From assembly GCA_964510955.1 (NCBI GenBank), contig CAZEDW010000020.1, positions 1-64,000 on the forward strand: a DNA stretch of 64,000 bases. Direction: 5' to 3'. The stretch comes from JAFLCM01 sp964510955. Its GTDB lineage: Bacteria > Planctomycetota > Phycisphaerae > Phycisphaerales > UBA1924. The notes under the pieces were generated by a model. The model saw only the letters and a program-made list of their open reading frames with translations. It was not told where the DNA came from and did no database searches. Of the stretch, positions 34,250 to 41,415 are shown piece by piece (the stretch's first letter is position 1; each line of letters starts with the position of its first letter). The translations under genes were made by a program, and so were the position numbers.

Positions 34250-36010
34250 TCACGCCGAGATGCCCCAGACACGCCGGAGCGAATCCAGCAGGCGCTCGAT
34301 CAAGGCGCGATCGACTCCTCGCCGGACCATCACGTGACGGGCCAGCGCGATGCCCGCCTCGCCCTCCTCGAACACGACGGTGGTCGCCCCGGCCGCGGTC
34401 AGGGCGTCACGCTCCTGCAGGTACCGGGCCCGAACGGTGATTTCCAGCTTCGGGTTGAGCTCGCGCGCGGCCCCGACGATCGCGATGCTGCTCGACGGGT
34501 CGGGCGTGGTAACTACCAGGTGAACGGCGTCCTGCACGCGGGCCCGGTCGAGAATCTCGGGAGAGGTCGCGTCGCCGTATAAGGCGCGCCCGCCCGCCTT
34601 GATCACGGACTCGACGGTCGCCAGGTTTGTCTCGATGATCGTTGTCTGGAATCCGGCGTCGCGCAGCAGCGCGTGCACGACGCGCCCAGTAGGCCCGTGC
34701 CCGACGACGACGGCCAGGGGCTTCTCGGGGACCGCCGGCACCGCCGTGTTGACCGTCTCCGCGCGTCGCTGGGCCCGGCCATTCAGCGCTTTCCAGAGCC
34801 TGGGGTGAGCCTTCAGCCGCGCCTCCAGCGCATCGAGACGCCCGAACAGAACCGGGTTCAGCGCGATCGAGATGATCGCGGTGGCGACCAGGAGCTGCGT
34901 CCCGCTCTCGGGCAGCAACCCGTGGTGAGTCGCCGTCTGGGCGAGAATGAACGAGAACTCACCGATCTGGGCCAGGCCGATGGCGGCGGTGAGAGCGGTG
35001 CGCGTCGGGTAGCCCAGCGCCCAGACAACGCCCCACGCGGCTAGTGGCTTGCCCACCAGAACGATGCCGACACAGCCCAGCACCATCAGCGGCTCGCGCA
35101 CCAGGAACGACGGATCGAACATCATGCCGACCGCAACGAAGAACAGCACCGCGAAGGCGTCACGCATGGGCAGCGCGTCGCTCGCGGCCTGGTGGCTCAC
35201 CGGCGACTGTGCAACAACCATCCCGGCCAGGAAGGCCCCCAGGGCTACCGAGACCCCGAACACCACCGAGGCTCCCACGGCAAAGGAAATCGAAAGAACC
35301 AGAACCGTCAGCGTGAACAGCTCGCGCGAACGCAGCCGGGCCACCTGCGCGAGCGTCCAGGGGACCACGAACTTGCCGGCGATGATCGCGATGGCGACCA
35401 CGGCTCCGAGCTTGAGAAACGCCGCCCCGACCGACCACGCCGCCGCCCCCAGCCCCACCCCGGGCCCCCCGCCCACCGGGCCTCCGGTCGCAAACGACCC
35501 GATGATCGGCAGCACGACCAGCGCCACCACCGTGATGATGTCTTCGACGACGAGCCACCCCACCGCCGCGTGCCCGTGCGGGGTGTTGAGCATGCCCCTG
35601 TCCATCAACACCCGCAGCAGCACCACGGTGCTGGCCACCGACAGCGCCATCCCCAGCACCAGCCCCTGGCGAGCCGGCCACCCGAACGCGCCGAACACAA
35701 CGACGCACAGAGTCGTGGCGATCACGCTCTGGACAACGGCGCCGGGGACGGCGACGGCGCGCACGCGGAGCAGGTCCTCGGGATGAAAGTGCAGGCCGAC
35801 GCCGAACATCAGCAGGATGACGCCCACCTCGGCGAGCTCGGCGGCGATACCCACGTCGCCGACAAACCCGGGCGTGAACGGTCCGATCAGCACGCCGCCC
35901 AGCAGGTAGCCGACGATCGGCGAAAGGCGCGCGCACCGGGCCAGGATCCCCAGAATCCATGCGGCGCCGAAGCCCGCGGCGATCGTGGTGAGCAGCGGAA
36001 GCTCGTGCAT
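34250..36010 (-). CDS. Kef/YbaL-type cation-proton antiporter with TrkA-N domain
   Basis: 586 residues from ATG 36010, where the membrane domain starts; the upstream frame is hydrophilic and unlike the family. It is an inner-membrane monovalent cation/H+ antiporter, probably for K+. About twelve helices contain LSPIVGYLLGGVLIGPFTPGF, VGVILLMFGVGLHF and LGAFLAGMVVAQSP. The cytosolic end has an NAD-binding TrkA-N (RCK) fold: VVVGHGPTGRVVHALLRDAG and GDATSPEIL. A short TrkA-C-like part closes it. The protein ends 36 bp before mnmA. Glutathione regulation, known for KefB and KefC, cannot be judged. Confidence 0.88.
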   Translation of the reverse strand: MHELPLLTTIAAGFGAAWILGILARCARLSPIVGYLLGGVLIGPFTPGFVGDVGIAAELAEVGVILLMFGVGLHFHPEDLLRVRAVAVPGAVVQSVIATTLCVVVFGAFGWPARQGLVLGMALSVASTVVLLRVLMDRGMLNTPHGHAAVGWLVVEDIITVVALVVLPIIGSFATGGPVGGGPGVGLGAAAWSVGAAFLKLGAVVAIAIIAGKFVVPWTLAQVARLRSRELFTLTVLVLSISFAVGASVVFGVSVALGAFLAGMVVAQSPVSHQAASDALPMRDAFAVLFFVAVGMMFDPSFLVREPLMVLGCVGIVLVGKPLAAWGVVWALGYPTRTALTAAIGLAQIGEFSFILAQTATHHGLLPESGTQLLVATAIISIALNPVLFGRLDALEARLKAHPRLWKALNGRAQRRAETVNTAVPAVPEKPLAVVVGHGPTGRVVHALLRDAGFQTTIIETNLATVESVIKAGGRALYGDATSPEILDRARVQDAVHLVVTTPDPSSSIAIVGAARELNPKLEITVRARYLQERDALTAAGATTVVFEEGEAGIALARHVMVRRGVDRALIERLLDSLRRVWGISA

Positions 36011-36133
36011 CGGTAAGCCTAGCGGTGCCGGGGCCGATGTCCAGCCGCCCGCGCCGCACCGGACCGCTCGCGCCCCGGTCCATCGCCTTACAATCCACTC
36101 CCGGTTTTCCGCCGACCCCCAGAGGTGCACTTC

Positions 36134-39100
36134 ATGGCTCTGTTCTCACGCAAAGCGCCGCGGCCCTTGAGTGTCAGACCGTCGGTCAGCCCCGGCGCCG
36201 CCACGGGCGGCCCGCGCCGCGAGGACCGCATCGCCGAGATCGGGCGCGAAATGCTGTCGCTCGCGCGGGCGAACAAGACGGGGCTGCTCAGCGCCCGGTT
36301 CTGGTCCGACAAACTGATGGACTGGTCGATGAAGGACCAGGCCTTCAAGGTGCAGCTCTTCAGGTTTGTGGACTGCTTCCCGGCGCTCACAACGCCCGAC
36401 GCGGTCTACGACCACCTCTCGGATTACCTGAGCCAGCCCGGTGTCACCCTGCCCCCGGGCATGGGCCTGGGGATGTCCGCCGGCGGGCTGGCCAAGGGGC
36501 TGATGACCTCGACAATCTCGTCGCAGATCAAGTCGATGGCGGCGAAGTTCATCGCGGGCACCGACGCGGCCAGCGCCCTGCCCCGGCTCCAGACGCTCTG
36601 GAAGGACGGGATCGCTTTCAGCGTGGACCTCCTGGGCGAGGCGTGCGTGAGCGATGAGGAGGCGGGGGCGTATCAGAAGAAATACCTCGACCTGGTGGGG
36701 AACCTGCCGGGTGCGGTCTCGGGGTGGGCGCGGAACGAGCGGCTGGAGTCGGACCACGTGGGGGCCGTGCCGCGGGTCAACGTGTCGATCAAGGTCTCGT
36801 CGCTCTCGGCCCGCGTGAACCCGATCGACACCGAGGGGTCGATCCGCGATCTGATGGCGCGGCTGACGCCGATCCTGGAGCTCGCCAAGAGCAAAGGCGT
36901 GTTCGTCAACTTCGACATGGAGCAGGCGGCGCTGAAAGACTTGACCATCGAGTTGTTCCAGCGGTGCTGCGAGAAGATTGATTTCCACGCCGGCCTGGCG
37001 ATGCAGGCGTATCTCAAGAGCGGCGAGGACGATGCCCGGCGCGTGTGCGAGTGGGCCAAGCGCTCGGGGCGCAACGTGAGCGTGCGCCTGGTGAAGGGGG
37101 CGTACTGGGACTACGAGACCATCCACGCCGAGATGCAGGGCTGGCCCAGCCCGGTGTGGAACACCAAGCGCGAGACCGACGCGTGCTTTGAGCGGATGGT
37201 GGAGGTGTTCCTCGACGCGGCCCCGAAGAGCGCAGGAGAAGCGGGCGTGAAGCTCGCGCTCGGATCGCACAACGTGCGCTCGATCTCGGCGGCCCTCGAT
37301 GCGCTCCAACGCCGGGGCTTGCCGCGGGGCGCCATTGAACTGCAGATGCTCAACGGCATGGCCGACCAGCTCAAGGCGGCGGCCGCCGAGATGGGGCTGC
37401 GCGTCCGCGAGTATGTCCCGGTGGGCGAGATGATCCCGGGGATGGCGTACCTGGTGCGCCGGCTGCTGGAGAACACCAGCAACGAATCGTGGCTGAAGGC
37501 TGGGTTTCTCGACAACGCCGACGAGAGCGTGCTGCTGCGGAGCCCGCATGACGAGAAGGCATCGAGGCAGCAAGGCATCGAGGCATCAAGAGGTGGAAGC
37601 AAGCCGGATCTGTATCTGCTTGCGGCCGAGCGGCACGCGCTGAGCCCGGCACGCGAAGGGGTGGGCGACGGGCGGGCGTTCGTGAACGAGCCGATGCGGG
37701 ACTTCTCCAAGAGGGAGGTGCGGAAGGCGTTCGCGCACGCGGTTGCGAGCGCGAAGGTCGATGGGCCTTACCGTGACTATGGGACGAGTGGCGCCGAACA
37801 GGGCGTAGAGATCGCCGTCGCGGGCTTTATCGGTGATGGCAAAGCCGGGAAGTTCACCGGATGGCGGGACACGGACCCGCGCAAGCGCGCCGAGGTTCTC
37901 ACCCGCGCGGCAACAATCATGCGGAAGCGGCGCGACGAACTTGCGGGCGTGATGATCAAGGAAGCGGGCAAGACGTGGCGAGAGGCGGATGCCGACGTGT
38001 GCGAAGCTATCGACTTCTGCGAGTACTACGCGCGTATCTCTGTACCGCTGTTTGAGCGTGGGCGGCTCGGTAGGTTCATCGGTGAGCTCGACGAGCAGTG
38101 GTACCAACCTCGTGGCGTAGCAGCCGTAATTGCTCCCTGGAACTTCCCGCTCGCCATTCTCTGCGGCATGACGGTTGCCGCGATCGTCACGGGCAACACG
38201 GTTGTGATGAAACCCGCCGAGCAGACCCCTTGCATCGCGGTGTCGCTGCACCTGATTCTTCTGCAGGCGTTGAGAGAAGCCGGATTCGAGGACGCTCAAC
38301 GGCATTCCGTCGTGAACTGCTGCACCGGCCCCGGCGAGACTGTCGGCGCCGCCCTCGTCCGCGACCCCCGCGTCGCCCTCATCGCCTTCACCGGCAGCAA
38401 AGCGGTCGGCCTCGACATCATCAAGGCCGCTGGCTTCACACCCGACGCGCAACCGTTCGTCAAGAAGGTCGTCTGCGAGATGGGCGGCAAGAACGCCGTC
38501 ATCATTGATGAGTCCGCCGACCTCGACGAGGCCGTGCTGGGCGTGCGTCACTCGGCGTTCGGGTTCCAGGGACAGAAGTGCTCGGCGTGCTCGCGCGTCA
38601 TCGTCGTCGACCCTTCCGACAACGGCGCGGCCCACGACCACTTCGTCCACCGCCTCGTCGAAGCGACCCGCGCACTTGTCATCGACGACCCCGTCAAGCC
38701 CGGCACCGACATCGGGCCGGTGATCGACGAGGACTCCAAGAAGAAGATCCTCCACTACATCGAACGCGGCAAGGCCCAGAGCACCCTGGCCCTCGGCATG
38801 TCCGTGCCCGAAGGGCTCGAAGCCCGAACCGGCCGCGCCTATGTCGGCCCACACATCTTCACCGGGGTCAAGCCCGACCACGACATCGCCCGCGAGGAGA
38901 TCTTCGGGCCTGTGCTGGCGGTGATGCGGGCCCGCTCTTTCGAAGAGGCGCTGGCAATCGCCAACGACTCCCCCTACAAGCTCACGGGCGGCGTGTTCAG
39001 CCGCATGCCGGCGCACCTGGAGAAAGCCCGACGCGAGTTCCGCGTGGGAAACCTCTATCTCAACCGCGGTTGCACAGGGGCATTGGTCGCCCGCCAGCCC

Positions 39101-39226
39101 TTCGGCGGCTTCGGCATGTCCGGCGTCGGCAGCAAGGCCGGAGGAGCCGACTACCTGCTGCAGTTTGTCGAGCCTCGGGCGGTGTGCGAGAACACGCTGC
39201 GGCGCGGGTTTGCGCCGGAGCTTTAG
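36134..39226 (+). CDS. putA: Bifunctional proline dehydrogenase / P5C dehydrogenase (PutA type)
   Basis: 1030 residues from ATG 36134, with AGAGGTG 6 bp upstream, preferred over GTG 36125. It oxidises proline to glutamate in two steps. The FAD-binding PRODH barrel spans about residues 90-460 (RVNVSIKVSSLSARVNP, VRLVKGAYWDYE, REYVPVGEMIPGMAYLVRRLLENTSNE). The aldehyde dehydrogenase domain (about 530-1010) has PWNFPLAI, FTGSKAVGLDI, EMGGKNAVI and the catalytic Cys816 in GQKCSACSR. There is no DNA-binding N-terminus, so it is not the autoregulatory form. The linker between domains carries a repeat-derived stretch (KASRQQGIEASRGG). Confidence 0.95.
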   Translation: MALFSRKAPRPLSVRPSVSPGAATGGPRREDRIAEIGREMLSLARANKTGLLSARFWSDKLMDWSMKDQAFKVQLFRFVDCFPALTTPDAVYDHLSDYLSQPGVTLPPGMGLGMSAGGLAKGLMTSTISSQIKSMAAKFIAGTDAASALPRLQTLWKDGIAFSVDLLGEACVSDEEAGAYQKKYLDLVGNLPGAVSGWARNERLESDHVGAVPRVNVSIKVSSLSARVNPIDTEGSIRDLMARLTPILELAKSKGVFVNFDMEQAALKDLTIELFQRCCEKIDFHAGLAMQAYLKSGEDDARRVCEWAKRSGRNVSVRLVKGAYWDYETIHAEMQGWPSPVWNTKRETDACFERMVEVFLDAAPKSAGEAGVKLALGSHNVRSISAALDALQRRGLPRGAIELQMLNGMADQLKAAAAEMGLRVREYVPVGEMIPGMAYLVRRLLENTSNESWLKAGFLDNADESVLLRSPHDEKASRQQGIEASRGGSKPDLYLLAAERHALSPAREGVGDGRAFVNEPMRDFSKREVRKAFAHAVASAKVDGPYRDYGTSGAEQGVEIAVAGFIGDGKAGKFTGWRDTDPRKRAEVLTRAATIMRKRRDELAGVMIKEAGKTWREADADVCEAIDFCEYYARISVPLFERGRLGRFIGELDEQWYQPRGVAAVIAPWNFPLAILCGMTVAAIVTGNTVVMKPAEQTPCIAVSLHLILLQALREAGFEDAQRHSVVNCCTGPGETVGAALVRDPRVALIAFTGSKAVGLDIIKAAGFTPDAQPFVKKVVCEMGGKNAVIIDESADLDEAVLGVRHSAFGFQGQKCSACSRVIVVDPSDNGAAHDHFVHRLVEATRALVIDDPVKPGTDIGPVIDEDSKKKILHYIERGKAQSTLALGMSVPEGLEARTGRAYVGPHIFTGVKPDHDIAREEIFGPVLAVMRARSFEEALAIANDSPYKLTGGVFSRMPAHLEKARREFRVGNLYLNRGCTGALVARQPFGGFGMSGVGSKAGGADYLLQFVEPRAVCENTLRRGFAPEL
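37557..37593. repeat. 8-bp tandem repeat inside putA
   Basis: Four units AGGCATCG, AGGCAGCA, AGGCATCG and AGGCATCA (37557-37588), then a partial AGAGG. They encode part of the interdomain linker of PutA (residues about 475-487), with no frame break. Confidence 0.8.
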
Positions 39227-39274
39227 CCGGGTCGGCCCCAGCCGGTGCGAGCGCAGGGGGAGAAGCAGAGAGCC

Positions 39275-39634
39275 TTATCTCCCCATGTTGCCGCCTCGCG
39301 ACTGGACGAACGCTTGCTTGAGGTCGAGCGCCTGGAACAACTGCACGCTGCGGCCCTGCTCGACGCCGAACACGCTGAGCGTCTCGGCGCGCTGGTCGAG
39401 CACGCACATCACGTCTTCGTCGGGCCCGGCGGCGGCGGTGAGCACCGAGAGGTCGGCGACACTGGCGGCGTCGCCGGCCAGGGCGACGTTTCCAAAGTTC
39501 CGCTTTCCGGCCTCGACCACGATCAGGCCGGCGAGGATCAACGCTGATGCGACCAGCGCTCCGTGGCGGAGCGCTGGTCGCGGATGGGGAGAAGAGTCGG
39601 CGGGCGCAGGGGTGTGCTGATTGGGTTGGCTCAT
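39275..39634 (-). CDS. Small membrane-anchored protein of unknown function
   Basis: 119 residues from ATG 39634. A GGAGG ribosome site overlaps the stop of the preceding gene, 4 bp away, so the two are translationally coupled. After a Pro/His-rich start there is one membrane helix (GALVASALILAGLIVVEAG). The outside part (VADLSVLTAAAGPDEDVMCVLDQRAETLSVFGV) reads like a single beta-propeller-type blade, and its partner gene has a similar one (AIYIVDAANQEMVAAKWD). No known family is recognised. The two proteins may form a small complex. Confidence 0.6.
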   Translation of the reverse strand: MSQPNQHTPAPADSSPHPRPALRHGALVASALILAGLIVVEAGKRNFGNVALAGDAASVADLSVLTAAAGPDEDVMCVLDQRAETLSVFGVEQGRSVQLFQALDLKQAFVQSRGGNMGR

Positions 39635-39638
39635 GGGC

Positions 39639-39953
39639 TTACCTCCCGGGATCGGTGCTAGGCGCGGCGCGCCGGGCCGGCGCGAGGTCGTAATAGCCGA
39701 GGAACTTGAGCGCCTTGCGCGAGCGGTCCCACTTGGCGGCGACCATCTCCTGGTTGGCGGCGTCCACGATGTAGATGGCGTCTTCGGGCGAGCCGATCAC
39801 CTTGCCGCCGACCATCGTGTAGGTGCCGCGTGCGCGGGCGGGCCCGCTCTGAGCCGAGGCCGGCGGGGAGAGCACGACCGCGGCCAGCAGGGCCAGCAGG
39901 GCCGCGTTCAGCACGAGCAGCACGCCGAGTTTTCGATCCGAGTGTCGTCGCAT
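39639..39953 (-). CDS. Small secreted protein of unknown function
   Basis: 104 residues from ATG 39953, with a perfect AGGAGG 6 bp upstream, which excludes the TTG at 39959. A signal peptide (KLGVLLVLNAALLALLAAVVLSPPASAQ would be its span, residues 8 to 35) is followed by a short beta-rich domain with VGGKVIGSPEDAIYIVDA and KALKFLGYYDL. It is coupled to the next gene, whose start lies 4 bp after its stop. The pair recurs as short propeller-blade-like proteins, but no function is known to me. Confidence 0.62.
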   Translation of the reverse strand: MRRHSDRKLGVLLVLNAALLALLAAVVLSPPASAQSGPARARGTYTMVGGKVIGSPEDAIYIVDAANQEMVAAKWDRSRKALKFLGYYDLAPARRAAPSTDPGR

Positions 39954-40048
39954 GCGCAACCTCCTGGGGCCGGGGAGTCCGGCCTGGCGCAGTGTACGAC
40001 GCCCCGCCGAGCCCGCGGTTCATGACCGGGCATGGTTCTGTGTCCGGG

Positions 40049-40531
40049 CTACGGACGGTCGATCAGCGGGACGGCCATGGCTTGCGAGACGGTCGGGTGG
40101 TGCCGGAGCTGATCGGCGCTGAGGTGTGTGAACTCCCCGGCGTGGAGCACGCCGGGCGGGTGCAGCTTGTGACGCAGCATGGCCAGGAGCCTGGGCGGGG
40201 CAAAGACCAGGAGGCTCTCCACGTCGGCGCCCCGGCGGTGACGGTCGAGCCAGTGAGCAACCTCGCGGGCGAACGAGCGTTCATGCTCCTCGTCGGCGTG
40301 CCCGGGTGAGGAGAGATGCGGCGCGGCGTGCGCGGAGGCGGCGCGGGCCGCCTCGCGCCGTTCCGAGCCGCCGAGCAGCGTCGGACGCCCGCGGTCGCCC
40401 GGGGTGGAACGGGTGTTCTCGAGCGAGGCGCGCAGCTCCAGCGCCGGCGGCCCGTCGCGGCGTGGGTGACACGCGTACAACAGGGCGCGTCGCTCATCAA
40501 CGATTGCGAGCCATGCCGGTGGGTCGATCAT
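40049..40531 (-). CDS. Host-attachment-like (AtsE-type) small protein
   Basis: 160 residues from ATG 40531, with AAGGAG about 10 bp upstream. The C-terminal half (SFAREVAHWLDRHRRG, LLVFAPPRLLAMLRHKL, LSADQLRHHP) matches the pattern of the family annotated as 'protein required for attachment to host cells'. That name comes from plant-associated bacteria and need not fit here. The N-terminal strand AWLAIVDERRALLYA is also typical. Its start lies inside the end of the upstream gene, suggesting coupling. Confidence 0.65.
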   Translation of the reverse strand: MIDPPAWLAIVDERRALLYACHPRRDGPPALELRASLENTRSTPGDRGRPTLLGGSERREAARAASAHAAPHLSSPGHADEEHERSFAREVAHWLDRHRRGADVESLLVFAPPRLLAMLRHKLHPPGVLHAGEFTHLSADQLRHHPTVSQAMAVPLIDRP

Positions 40532-40859
40532 GGGATGGTGCTCCTTTGGCCCCGCGAGACGCTGGGCGCTTTCCACGACGGATCACGCCCACGCCCATGG
40601 GTGCGTCGGCGCGCAGGTCGTCCTCCGCGAGTGATGAATGGCTTGGGTCACCGGATGGTGCCGCGTGCGGAGCCTGGCTGGCCAGTCGACGCGCGGCGTC
40701 CTGGATCATCCGGTCAACGTGCCGTTCTGCTTCGAGCCAGTTGACCACGGCGTTGGTGCCCCCCATGCGCCAGAGTTCCTGGGCGATGGCGGCCACAACC
40801 ACGCCGGTCACGTCAAACTGACGGCTTGGGTCGAGGTCTGGATGGATAACGAGCTTCAT
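40497..40859 (-). CDS. Small helical protein of unknown function
   Basis: 120 residues from ATG 40859. The first 60 residues form an ordered domain (MKLVIHPDLDPSRQF, VAAIAQELWRMGGTNAVVNW, ERHVDRMIQDAARRL). The remainder is Pro/Arg-rich and likely disordered. It overlaps the start of the attachment-like gene by 35 bp in another frame, so the two probably form one transcript. No family is recognised. Confidence 0.5.
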   Translation of the reverse strand: MKLVIHPDLDPSRQFDVTGVVVAAIAQELWRMGGTNAVVNWLEAERHVDRMIQDAARRLASQAPHAAPSGDPSHSSLAEDDLRADAPMGVGVIRRGKRPASRGAKGAPSHDRPTGMARNR

Positions 40860-41103
40860 GAGGCGCCCGCGTCCAGATTGTCCGATCCCGAGGGTGACGC
40901 TTGCATCATTGGCCGTCGGGCCTCGATGTTCATCGAGCACTCGGCCCCGGTTTCGGGCGTCGCCGGCGATGGGAGCGGGCGGGCGTTCAAAGGCGGGGCC
41001 TGTGGGTCAGGCACGACACACCATTTGCCCGTCGGGGCAGACGGCATTGGCTGAAAGAGCCGCACCAAGACCCTCGGCACGAACCCCTTGGCTGATAAGG
41101 CGG

Positions 41104-41120
41104 CCTGGAGCTATTCCAGG
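41104..41120. promoter_or_regulatory. Inverted repeat, possible activator (enhancer) site
   Basis: CCTGGA-GCTAT-TCCAGG, perfect 6-bp arms. It lies about 150-190 bp upstream of the predicted start from the sigma-54-like promoter, the distance at which sigma-54 activators usually bind. Confidence 0.4.
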
Positions 41121-41268
41121 TTCATGCACTGCGACCAAGCCTGGGAGCGTTGCCGACCGTGAGAACCGGCGCTGCGGCGGGTGTCTCGGAAATGAGAACA
41201 ACAACGGCTCGAGGTGCACTTTTACGGCCATGAAGACGGCTGGAATGGAGGTCTTGGATGTTGCGCAC

Positions 41269-41284
41269 TGGCACATGCGTTGCA
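41269..41284 (+). promoter_or_regulatory. Sigma-54-like promoter of the multiheme cytochrome cluster
   Basis: TGGCACATGCGTTGCA matches TGGCACG-N4-TTGCW at all defined positions but one (A for G at position 7), with GG and GC spaced correctly. Transcription would start near 41294, about 120 bp before the ATG at 41416. Confidence 0.65.
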
Positions 41285-41415
41285 TCTCACAGGTGAGAAG
41301 CGCGTGCCGATTCACACAAGCCTCAGGCCTTGTGGTGTTGACTGCACGCGAAAGACTCTCGTCGCCTTTGGTCTGACCCCGCGCACGGGCGACGAACTCC
41401 GCTGCGGGGCCAAGC

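Larger units (their letters stand above)
40860..41415 (+). other. Intergenic control region before the cytochrome cluster
   Basis: 556 bp without a convincing gene. The part after about 41100 is AT-richer than the flanks. It holds a perfect inverted repeat (41104-41120) and a sigma-54-like promoter (41269-41284), both described separately. Frames crossing it on either strand lack family similarity and codon bias. Confidence 0.5.
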
